64,000 bases of DNA from positions 143,551 to 207,550 of the forward strand of contig VUAW01000006.1 of the NCBI GenBank assembly GCA_008711135.1, written 5' to 3'. The translations under genes were made by a program, and so were the position numbers. Numbering within the stretch: position 1 is the stretch's first letter; the number at the start of each line of letters is the position of its first letter. Below the pieces are notes generated by a model that saw only the letters and a list, made by a program, of their open reading frames with translations, did no database searches and was not told where the DNA came from. This document shows positions 1 to 7,160 of the stretch, piece by piece. This DNA is from Rhodobacteraceae bacterium LNNU 3342. GTDB taxonomy: Bacteria; Pseudomonadota; Alphaproteobacteria; Rhodobacterales; Rhodobacteraceae.

Positions 1-474
1 CAGCGCCTCCGGCCCCAGCCCGACCTTCGACAACAGGTCCCGGACATAGGCCTCCTTCTCGCTCCGCGGGATCAGGCCGTGAACCACCGGCGCCTCGCCG
101 ATAATATCCACCACCTTCATCCGCGCGTTCAGCGAAGACTGCGGGTCCTGGAAGATCATCTGGACCTTCAGCGCCTGTTTTGGGTCGGCCATCACTTCGG
201 CCAGTGGAACCCCCCGCAGGCGCAGGTCGCCGCCATTCGCGTGCGACAGACCCGCAAGCATCTTGGCCAGCGTGGACTTGCCGCAGCCGCTTTCGCCCAC
301 GACGCCCACCGTTTCGCCTTCGGCCACGTCAAAGCTTACCGCGTCGACGGCGCGGACACGGCGCATGGGGCGGCCCGTCATCTTGCGGGACATCGCTGAC
401 CAAAGCCCGCGTTCCAGGGGAAAGACCTTGCTCACATCCCGCGCGGCAAGCAGGCTGTTGGGTGCTTCGGTCAT
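1..474 (-). CDS. Oligopeptide/dipeptide ABC transporter ATP-binding protein (DppF/OppF type), partial
   Basis: This is the N-terminal 158 residues of the second ATPase of an oligopeptide-type importer; the gene runs off the left edge of the window. It starts MTEAPNSLLAARDV and shows the Walker A motif VGESGCGKST near residue 65, followed by the Q-loop region QMIFQDPQSSLNAR typical of DppF/OppF proteins. The signature motif, Walker B and C-terminal half are outside the window. Its ATG overlaps the TGA of the upstream ATPase gene (ATGA), so it is the distal visible gene of the leftward operon that starts near 6.8 kb. It would power the permease pair from the cytoplasmic face. The substrate cannot be told from this gene. 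Confidence 0.9.
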   Translation of the reverse strand, partial: MTEAPNSLLAARDVSKVFPLERGLWSAMSRKMTGRPMRRVRAVDAVSFDVAEGETVGVVGESGCGKSTLAKMLAGLSHANGGDLRLRGVPLAEVMADPKQALKVQMIFQDPQSSLNARMKVVDIIGEAPVVHGLIPRSEKEAYVRDLLSKVGLGPEAL

Positions 475-1469
475 GCGTCTTCCCTTTCTTCCGGCATGTT
501 GATGCACCAGACCGACCGGCTGGGCGACAGACGCTCGGCCGGGATGGGCCTTTCGCATCCTTCGATCCGGCGATCACAGCGGCTTGCAAATGGGCAACCG
601 TCGCCGATGTCCAGCAACGACGGCATGATGCCCGGGATCTGCCGCAGCGGCTGGCCCGGTTCATTCGCCGACGGAACCGAGGCCAAGAGCCTCCGCGTAT
701 AGGGATGCCGCGGGTTGCCGATGATTTCCGCCGTGGTCCCGGTTTCGACTACGGTGCCTGCGTACATCACCACGATCCGGTCAGCGAGCTCCGACAGCGT
801 GGCAAGGTCGTGGGAAATCCAGATCAGCCCCGCCCCCGTCTGGTCGATCAGCTGCCGCATCTGGTGGATGATCTGCGCCTGGATCGTGACGTCCAGCGCG
901 GTGGTGGGTTCGTCTGCGATGATCAGGTCCGGCCGCGTGACCAGCGCCGTCGCGATCACGATGCGCTGCCGCATGCCGCCCGAAAATTCGTGCGGATAGG
1001 CGTTCAGCCGTTCTTCGGGCGACGGGATCCCCACGGCCTCCAGCGCGGCGATGCACCGCGCCCGGACCTCCTGCGCCGAAAGACGTTCGTGTTCCGTCAG
1101 GGCCTCGGCGATCTGGTCGCCGATCTTCTGCACAGGGTTCAGCGTCATCATCGGGTTCTGGAACACCATCGCAATCCGGGCGCCGCGCACCTTGCGCATC
1201 TGACGTTCCGACAGCGGGATCAGGTCCTCTCCGTCAAAGCGGATGGCGCCGGACACGATCTTGCCGGGCGGGTCGATCAGCCGCAGGATCGACAGGCCGG
1301 TCACTGACTTGCCCGAACCGGACTCGCCCACGATGCCCAGCACCTCGCCGCGCCCCACCTCGAACGACACGTTGCGCACGGACCGCACCACACCCGCCCG
1401 CGTGTTGAAAGAGGTGTTGAGCCCATCCACCTCCAGCAGCGGAACGTTCTGCATGTCTTTCATCGCCAT
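471..1469 (-). CDS. Oligopeptide/dipeptide ABC transporter ATP-binding protein (DppD/OppD type)
   Basis: A 332-residue cytoplasmic ATPase subunit of full length for the DppD/OppD family. Visible motifs in order are Walker A GESGSGKS near residue 50, Q-loop MVFQNPMMTLNP, ABC signature FSGGMRQR, Walker B DLIIADEP and the switch region WISHD. The C-terminal oligopeptide-transporter extension carries cysteines (CPFASRCDRRIEGC) that in relatives bind a 4Fe-4S cluster. It sits three bases downstream of the DppC-type permease gene and overlaps the following DppF-type ATPase by 4 bp. Together they form a normal heterodimeric ATPase pair. Substrate specificity lies in the binding protein, not here. 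Confidence 0.93.
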   Translation of the reverse strand: MAMKDMQNVPLLEVDGLNTSFNTRAGVVRSVRNVSFEVGRGEVLGIVGESGSGKSVTGLSILRLIDPPGKIVSGAIRFDGEDLIPLSERQMRKVRGARIAMVFQNPMMTLNPVQKIGDQIAEALTEHERLSAQEVRARCIAALEAVGIPSPEERLNAYPHEFSGGMRQRIVIATALVTRPDLIIADEPTTALDVTIQAQIIHQMRQLIDQTGAGLIWISHDLATLSELADRIVVMYAGTVVETGTTAEIIGNPRHPYTRRLLASVPSANEPGQPLRQIPGIMPSLLDIGDGCPFASRCDRRIEGCERPIPAERLSPSRSVWCINMPEEREDA

Positions 1470-1472
1470 CTC

Positions 1473-2651
1473 CTAGCGCTTGAGCTGGGGGTTGAACATG
1501 TCGCGCAGCCGGTCGCCCACGACGTTGATCGACACGACCATGAGCATCAGCACCACCCCCGGAAAGATCGCGATCCAGTAAAGGTTGGAAAACATGTATT
1601 CGTACCCGCTCGCGATCAGCATCCCAAGCGAGGGCTGCGTCAACGGAAGCCCCACCCCAAGGAAGCTGAGCGACGCCTCCAGCGTGATCGCCGACGCGAT
1701 GTTGATCGTCAGGATCACCAGCAGCGGCGGCAGGCAGTTCGGCAGGATGTGGCGCAGGTTGATCCGCACCGGCGACAGGCGAAGCCCCCGCGCCGCATCG
1801 ACATAATCGCTGCGAAGCTCTGCCAGCGCCACGGACCGGGCGGTGCGGGCAAAGACCGTCCACTGGATCAGAATGATCGCGATCAGGATCTTGTCCACGC
1901 CCTTGCCCAGGATCGTCAGCGTCAGCAGACCGACCATCAGCGACGGGATCGACAGCTGGAAATCCGCCATCCGCATGATGACTGCATCCACCTTGCCGCC
2001 GAACCACGCCGCCGCCAGCCCAAGGGACGAACCGACGATCATCGAGCCCAACGCCCCGATCGCGCCCACGATGAAGCTGATCCGGATGCCATAGATGATG
2101 GCCGAAAGCATGTCGCGGCCATAGCTGTCAGTGCCAAGGGCAAAGGCGGTGCCGGTGGCGGTGGCGGGCAGATCCGCCTCGACCGTAAAGTTCAGGACGG
2201 CGGGCGTCATGCTGCCCGTCTCGATGACGATCGGCTGCGACGGGTTGGTGACGGTCCATTCCGACCTGATGGGGTGGCGGCGCGCCCCTTCGACCGACGC
2301 GTCGCGCGGCAGGCCCTGGATGCGCACGGCTTCAAGCTCTGCGCCACCCGCGTCCACCGTCAGGCTCATCCGGCCCGGGGCCTCCTCGACCAGCCGGATG
2401 ACCGCCTCTCCCGCCTCTTGCTCTGCCACGCCTTCCTGTGCCGAGAGGGTGGCGGTAAAGGTGCCGCCGCGCTCCATCCGGATGCTGCCCGGCGGAAGGC
2501 GGGCATCATCCAGCGAAAACGCCGACAGGTTATAGGGGTTCATGGGCGAGATCACCGGCGCCAGCACCGCGCATCCGGCGAACAGCAGCGTCAGCACAAG
2601 GCAGAATGCCGCGATCCTGCTTTCGGCGAATTCCCTCAGGAAGCCTGTCAT
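1473..2651 (-). CDS. Oligopeptide-type ABC transporter permease (DppC type) with an extra ~106-residue insert
   Basis: An inner-membrane permease of 392 residues, about 90-100 longer than usual DppC proteins. The first membrane helix lies near residues 12-35 and is followed by MNPYNL and RLPP (51-54). Then comes a stretch to residue about 171 that is rich in alternating hydrophobic residues and looks like a beta-type periplasmic domain. The normal family sequence resumes at LGTDSYGRDMLSA, with the EAA loop (DYVDAARGLRLS) further on. The second DppC in this window, at 51389-52291, has only 11 residues between RLPP and LGTD. The insert is therefore real relative to a paralogue and not a start-site error. 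The gene overlaps the DppB-type gene upstream by 4 bp. The insert may contact the binding protein or a periplasmic partner; that is inference. Confidence 0.9.
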   Translation of the reverse strand: MTGFLREFAESRIAAFCLVLTLLFAGCAVLAPVISPMNPYNLSAFSLDDARLPPGSIRMERGGTFTATLSAQEGVAEQEAGEAVIRLVEEAPGRMSLTVDAGGAELEAVRIQGLPRDASVEGARRHPIRSEWTVTNPSQPIVIETGSMTPAVLNFTVEADLPATATGTAFALGTDSYGRDMLSAIIYGIRISFIVGAIGALGSMIVGSSLGLAAAWFGGKVDAVIMRMADFQLSIPSLMVGLLTLTILGKGVDKILIAIILIQWTVFARTARSVALAELRSDYVDAARGLRLSPVRINLRHILPNCLPPLLVILTINIASAITLEASLSFLGVGLPLTQPSLGMLIASGYEYMFSNLYWIAIFPGVVLMLMVVSINVVGDRLRDMFNPQLKR

Positions 2652-3637
2652 TTCGCCCCTCCGGAATGGATGGCATCGCGCACGCGCGGATCAACAACGG
2701 TGTAAAGGATGTCCACGATCAGGTTCAGAACGATGAACAGCAGCGCGGTGAAGCACAGATAGGCAATGATCACCGGCCGGTCCAACACCTGGATCGACGA
2801 AATCAGCAGCCGCCCCAAGCCCGGCCAGGAAAACACGGTCTCGGTGATCACCGCATAGGCGACAAGATTGCCGATCTCGATCCCCAGCACGGTCAGCAGC
2901 GGCAACATGATGTTGCCGAGGATGTGCTTCGTCACGATCCGGTACGGACGGACACCCTTGGCACGGGCAAAGCGGACATAGTCCAGCCCCTTCACCTCCA
3001 TCACCGCGGCCCGCGTCACGCGGATCAGCAGCGACATCTTCAACAGCGCCATGTTCACCGCTGGCAGCAGCAGATGCATCAGCCCGTCCAGCGTGAACAG
3101 GCTCGACGTGATGCCGAACACTGTCGCCGTGTCGCCGCGCCCGCCCACCGGCAACACGGCCAGCCAGATGCCGAACAGGATGATCAGCACCATTCCCTGC
3201 CAGAACTGCGGAATGCTGACGCCGATCAGCGAAAACCCCATGATGGCCTGCGACAGCCGCGTGTCGGGGTAAAGCCCCGCATAAAGGCCCAGCGGCACGC
3301 TGATGCCCACCGCCAGCACAAAGGCTGCAAAGGCCAGCTCCAGGCTCGCCCCCAGCCGGGACGCAAGGATCTGCGTCACCGGTTCGCGGTAGATGAAGGA
3401 ATTGCCGAAGTCGCCCTGCATCAGCCCGCCGACGAAGTCGAGGTACTGCTGCCACAGCGGCTTGTCGAGCCCAAGCGCCCGGATGGCCGCTTCCCGTTCC
3501 GCCATGCTCGCGTCGGGCGAAATCAGGGCGTCAGCCGGATTGCCGATCATCCACACGCCGACGAACACAAGAACGGTCAGCGCGAACAGCACCAAAAGCG
3601 CCTGCCCCATCCGACGGAACGCGTAGACGAGCATCAC
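2648..3637 (-). CDS. Oligopeptide-type ABC transporter permease (DppB type)
   Basis: A 329-residue inner-membrane permease with the N-terminal helix AFRRMGQALLVLFALTVLVF and the usual DppB order of helices, ending VDPRVRDAIHSGGAK. The cytoplasmic EAA loop (DYVRFARAKGVRPYRI) that docks on the ATPases is present. It overlaps the lyase gene upstream and the DppC gene downstream by 4 bp each, so translation is probably coupled. It pairs with the DppC-type subunit to form the channel. Its length is normal for the family, unlike its partner. Confidence 0.92.
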   Translation of the reverse strand: MMLVYAFRRMGQALLVLFALTVLVFVGVWMIGNPADALISPDASMAEREAAIRALGLDKPLWQQYLDFVGGLMQGDFGNSFIYREPVTQILASRLGASLELAFAAFVLAVGISVPLGLYAGLYPDTRLSQAIMGFSLIGVSIPQFWQGMVLIILFGIWLAVLPVGGRGDTATVFGITSSLFTLDGLMHLLLPAVNMALLKMSLLIRVTRAAVMEVKGLDYVRFARAKGVRPYRIVTKHILGNIMLPLLTVLGIEIGNLVAYAVITETVFSWPGLGRLLISSIQVLDRPVIIAYLCFTALLFIVLNLIVDILYTVVDPRVRDAIHSGGAK

Positions 3638-5046
3638 GCACCCCTGACCGAAGAGACCTTGGGCGGCACGGAAGCGGCGACGGGTTTTGCCCCACGCGAA
3701 GCTTCCGTCGCCCGGGCGCCGAAATCGCGGGCGATCTGGGGCGACAGGCCGTACTGGCCCTCTGCCTTCAGGCGGGGGGCGCCGTCGGTGTCTTCGAACA
3801 GGATCTCTGCGATGCCGGGAACCCGCAGCCGTTCAAGGAAGCTTTCCCCGCCCTCGCGCGAATCCATCGCCGCGCGGTAAACAAGGTCATGCGCCTCGCC
3901 CCGCCCGACCGTGGGGGCCAGCTTCATCATGATGCCTTCGGAAAAGATGCGCCCGTCGCTGCTGTGCAGGTTCCGCTCCATCCGCGCGGGGTCGGCCCGC
4001 AGCCCGCCGATCAGCGCCTCAGCCCGGACGAAGATGGCAGTGGCAAGCTCCATCGCCTCGGCAGTGCCGTTGTCATAGATCACGTTGGCACAGGCGTCGC
4101 CCTCGAACGGCCGGTGCGCCGTCTGCAGCATCATCGACGACAGCGCGTAAAGCTTTTGGCAGTTCGCCATCAGGCCCATCGACAGCTTCGGGTTCACCTT
4201 CTGCGGCATGGTGCTGGACCCGATCACGCCATCGGTGTGCACCTCGAACAGCTCAGAATACTCGACAGATGAACTCTGCGCGACTTCCTCGCCAATCTTG
4301 TGGAAGCTGGAGGCGCAAAGCGCCAGAAGCTGCACGTACTCGCACATATGCGTCCGGTTCGACCGCGACGGCAGCGACATGCTGTGCATCCCCAGCTTCT
4401 CCGCCACCCGGTCCTGCATTTCAGGGCCACGCGGACCAAGCGCGCTGAAGGCGCCGACCGCGCCGCCCATGGTCGCGGTGAACACCCGCGGCTCTACCGA
4501 CAGCAGGCGTTCCCGGGCCTGAAGCAGTTCGTCGATCCAGATCGCGAACTTGAAGCCCAGTGTGATCGGCACCGCGTGCTGCCCATGGGTCCGCCCCGCC
4601 ATCGGCGTATCCGCATGTTCCGTCGCCAGCCGGCCAAGATGGCCCAGGATGTCGTCCAGCACCGCCAGCAGGATCCTGTGCCCCCGCAGCGCCAGGTAAA
4701 GCGTGCCCGTCTGCTGGATGTTCTGGGTCGCCAGCCCCCAGTGCACATACCGCCCCGCCTCGCCGCACTTGCGGACAAGCTCGCCCAAAAGCGGCATCAG
4801 CGGGTGGCGCTGGCGGATATAGTCACGCTCCACCTTCTCCATGTCCAGAAGCTCGATCCGGGCGGTGCGGGCGATGGTGTCTGCCGCCTCGGCCGGGATC
4901 AGGCCCATCTCGCCCTGGACCGTGGCAACCGCCGCTTCGATGTCCAGCCATGCCTGATAGACGTTTTCCGCGGAAAACAGGTCGCGGCTTCCGCGGTAGT
5001 CAAGCATCCGGCTGGACGCGTCGATATATTCGGCAGTTCGCTGCAT
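3634..5046 (-). CDS. Fumarase/aspartase-superfamily lyase (adenylosuccinate lyase / carboxymuconate cycloisomerase-like)
   Basis: A 470-residue cytoplasmic lyase. The start at 5046 (MQRTAEYIDAS) is preferred because the upstream extension is non-conserved and overlaps the end of the binding-protein gene. Superfamily blocks are visible: TPMAGRTHGQHAVP (conserved His region), the SSVEY segment, and the signature GSSTMPQKVNP that carries the flexible substrate loop and catalytic Ser. Family members reversibly eliminate fumarate or a related acid from C-N bonds, or cyclise muconates. It lies between the solute-binding protein and the permeases in one operon, overlapping the permease by 4 bp. That points to a role in the first step on the imported compound. 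It is probably not the housekeeping purB; an aminocarboxylate such as a succinylated amine or amino acid is a plausible but unproven substrate. Confidence 0.85.
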   Translation of the reverse strand: MQRTAEYIDASSRMLDYRGSRDLFSAENVYQAWLDIEAAVATVQGEMGLIPAEAADTIARTARIELLDMEKVERDYIRQRHPLMPLLGELVRKCGEAGRYVHWGLATQNIQQTGTLYLALRGHRILLAVLDDILGHLGRLATEHADTPMAGRTHGQHAVPITLGFKFAIWIDELLQARERLLSVEPRVFTATMGGAVGAFSALGPRGPEMQDRVAEKLGMHSMSLPSRSNRTHMCEYVQLLALCASSFHKIGEEVAQSSSVEYSELFEVHTDGVIGSSTMPQKVNPKLSMGLMANCQKLYALSSMMLQTAHRPFEGDACANVIYDNGTAEAMELATAIFVRAEALIGGLRADPARMERNLHSSDGRIFSEGIMMKLAPTVGRGEAHDLVYRAAMDSREGGESFLERLRVPGIAEILFEDTDGAPRLKAEGQYGLSPQIARDFGARATEASRGAKPVAASVPPKVSSVRGA

Positions 5047-5084
5047 GGCGGGCTCCGTTCTGGTCTTGCTTGATAAGGAGTGGC

Positions 5085-5111
5085 GGCACGCCACCGGCAG
5101 GGCGGCGTGCC
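5085..5111 (-). terminator. Intra-operon stem-loop between binding-protein and lyase genes
   Basis: Perfect 8-bp arms (GGCACGCC / GGCGTGCC) with an 11-base loop lie in the only sizeable gap of the operon, just after the binding-protein stop codon. There is no U tract, so it looks more like a partial terminator or 3'-end stabiliser that would raise binding-protein mRNA over the downstream genes. Confidence 0.55.
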
Positions 5112-5119
5112 GGATCCGG

Positions 5120-6721
5120 CTATTCTGCCGGTCGCGCAGTATAAAGGATGTTGTACTGCCCGGCGTTCGGCTCGAAATGAACGTCCGCCCGCGCGGCCCA
5201 GACGGCCACCTCGTGGTAAAGGGGCATGTAGCCATGATCCTCGTAAACCACCGCCTGCGCTTCCTGCAGAAGGGCGCGCCGCGCCTCCGGGTCGAGCGTC
5301 ACGAGCGCTTCCTGAAGCAGCCCATCGACCTTTTCAGATGAATACCGCCCGCGGTTTGCCCCGCCCAGACCACGCTCAGGGTCGCGGGTATGCACAAGGT
5401 TCAGCAGTTGCGACAGGCCCTCGCCGGTGTCGGCACCCGCGCCGCCCAGGTACATGCTGTATTCGAACCGGTTGGCGCGGTCGAAATAGACGCTCTGCGG
5501 ATAGGTCTCCAACGACACGTCGATCCCCACGGCGGCCAGCATCTGCGTGACCGACTGCGCCACCTCGGTGTCGTTGCGGTAGCGGTCCGACGGCGCGCTG
5601 ATGGTCATGGTAAAGCCGTCTTCATAGCCCGCCTCTGCCAGAAGCTCCCGCGCCTGCGCCGGATCGAACGGGATGCGCGGCAGGTCGGGGTTTGCCCCAA
5701 AGATGTTGGCCATGACGATGCTGCTCGCCTCTTCGGCGATGCCGTCCATTGTGGTCGAAACAAGCTGCGCCCGGTTGACGGCAAGGTTGAGCGCCTTGCG
5801 GACCCGCACGTCCTTCAGCGGGTTCTTCCCATCCGTGCCGGTGATCTTGGGGCTCGGCTCACCTTCCTGATCAAAGGCAAAGAAGATCAGCCGCGACGCC
5901 GGCGCCGAAACCAGCTGCAGGTTCTCGTTGTCATAGATCTGGTCGATCGCGTTGACCGGCACGGCATCGATCACATCCACGCCCCCTGACAGCAGCGCCG
6001 CGATCCGCGCCCCGTTTTCCGGAATGGCCTGCAGCACGACACGCTGATAGTGCGGCGCCTCGCCATAATAGTTGTCGTTGCGTTCCAGCACGGTATCGAT
6101 GCCGCGGCGATAGGACGTGACGCGGTAAGGCCCGATCCCGGCCTCGATGCTGCCGTTGTTGAAGGCCTGCGTGCTCAGCCAGTCCGAGTTCCCGCAATCG
6201 GCCTCATCATATTCAAGCGGCTCGTCCGAAGGCGCCTGAACGATGCCGATGGTGCTGAGGCTTTCAAGAAGCACCGGGTCCGGGCCCTTGGTGCTGATGA
6301 CAAGGCTGCGCTCGCCTTCGGGCCGGATGGCCTCGATCGTCTCGATGAAGGACATGAAGGTACCGGGGCTGTCCGGCACGTTCCTGACGCGGCAAAGGGA
6401 AAAGATCACATCGGCAGCCGAAACCGCCTTACCGTCTGCGAAAACCGCGTCGGGGTTCAGGTCAAAGCGCCACTCCGTCCCGTCGACTTCCCACGAAGAC
6501 GCAAGCCGCGGCTCGATCGTCCCGGTCGTCTGGTTGTTGTAAACCAGCGCGTCCGAGATGTTTTCGCGCAGGCTCATGTTCGGGCCGGTGCGGAAGAAAT
6601 GCGGGTCAATCGCCACCGGCTCTGCCGCGATCCCGACGCGAAGCTCTTGTGCGGTGGCTGATGTGCCGAAAAATGCACATGCGGAAATGATCGCCACCGA
6701 GGCGGCGCCAGACATCTTCAT
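5120..6721 (-). CDS. Oligopeptide-type ABC transporter substrate-binding protein (SBP family 5)
   Basis: A 533-residue periplasmic binding protein. The start at 6721 is preceded by an AGGGGA-type ribosome site and gives the signal peptide MKMSGAASVAIISACAFFG ending near ATAQE. The family opening (VAIDPHFFRTGPNMSLRENI) and the SBP-5 features FNNGSIEAGIGPYR, LNLAVNRAQLV and PLYHEVAVW are recognisable. It is the first gene of the leftward operon and is followed by the lyase, two permeases and two ATPases. A strong promoter is visible upstream at 6789-6817. The family binds peptides, nickel chelates, opines or other amino-acid-like ligands; the ligand cannot be assigned from sequence. It resembles the second binding protein in this window (47804-49378) in its opening motif. 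Confidence 0.93.
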   Translation of the reverse strand: MKMSGAASVAIISACAFFGTSATAQELRVGIAAEPVAIDPHFFRTGPNMSLRENISDALVYNNQTTGTIEPRLASSWEVDGTEWRFDLNPDAVFADGKAVSAADVIFSLCRVRNVPDSPGTFMSFIETIEAIRPEGERSLVISTKGPDPVLLESLSTIGIVQAPSDEPLEYDEADCGNSDWLSTQAFNNGSIEAGIGPYRVTSYRRGIDTVLERNDNYYGEAPHYQRVVLQAIPENGARIAALLSGGVDVIDAVPVNAIDQIYDNENLQLVSAPASRLIFFAFDQEGEPSPKITGTDGKNPLKDVRVRKALNLAVNRAQLVSTTMDGIAEEASSIVMANIFGANPDLPRIPFDPAQARELLAEAGYEDGFTMTISAPSDRYRNDTEVAQSVTQMLAAVGIDVSLETYPQSVYFDRANRFEYSMYLGGAGADTGEGLSQLLNLVHTRDPERGLGGANRGRYSSEKVDGLLQEALVTLDPEARRALLQEAQAVVYEDHGYMPLYHEVAVWAARADVHFEPNAGQYNILYTARPAE

Positions 6722-6788
6722 AATTCCCCTCCCTGATCGCCGAGCCTCCTCGCCCGGACCGCGCGCCTGTCGTGGCGGCACGTCAGGT

Positions 6789-6817
6789 GATAATGAGGAT
6801 CATCATATTTATGTCAA
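6789..6817 (-). promoter_or_regulatory. Predicted sigma-70-type promoter of the ABC-lyase operon
   Basis: On the minus strand a perfect TTGACA (6817-6812) is followed after 17 bases by ATTATC (6794-6789), about 70 bp upstream of the binding-protein start. The spacer contains an ATGA-N6-TCAT dyad that could be an operator. Start site and regulator are inferred. Confidence 0.6.
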
Positions 6818-7160
6818 GTAGTTTTAGATCTCTTTAAGCTGTGGATGAATTTGTCAGCCGTATGAAGGGATGTGGACTTCCCCTGTCCTGCCACGAGAGG
6901 TTCGCAGCACTGCCAGAGCGCCATGCCCATCCGGCCACGCCAAGCAAGGTCGAGCTTGAACACCGCGGACCTGTCGGTCGGTAGGCATGCCGGCGTCGCG
7001 CCGCCCTTGTTCACGCGGAAGATCATTACGGGATGCCCAAAGCACAGAGCGCCGATGCGTCCACGCCCGCTGCATAGGGGGAACAGGTGCCTGCCGGATC
7101 AGGCTTCTTCAGCAAGATCGCCCGCCAGCGCCACCGTCACGCAGCCCCAACCGGCGCTGG
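6818..7160. other. Intergenic stretch without a supported gene
   Basis: Between the ABC-lyase operon promoter and the end of the GGDEF-EAL gene no reading frame has a credible start, ribosome site or recognisable protein. A short leftward frame (6814-7026) has no family resemblance and was not accepted. Confidence 0.5.

Noticed and set aside
6814..7026. Leftward 70-residue frame upstream of the ABC-lyase operon
   Set aside because: It overlaps the predicted promoter and has no recognisable domain.
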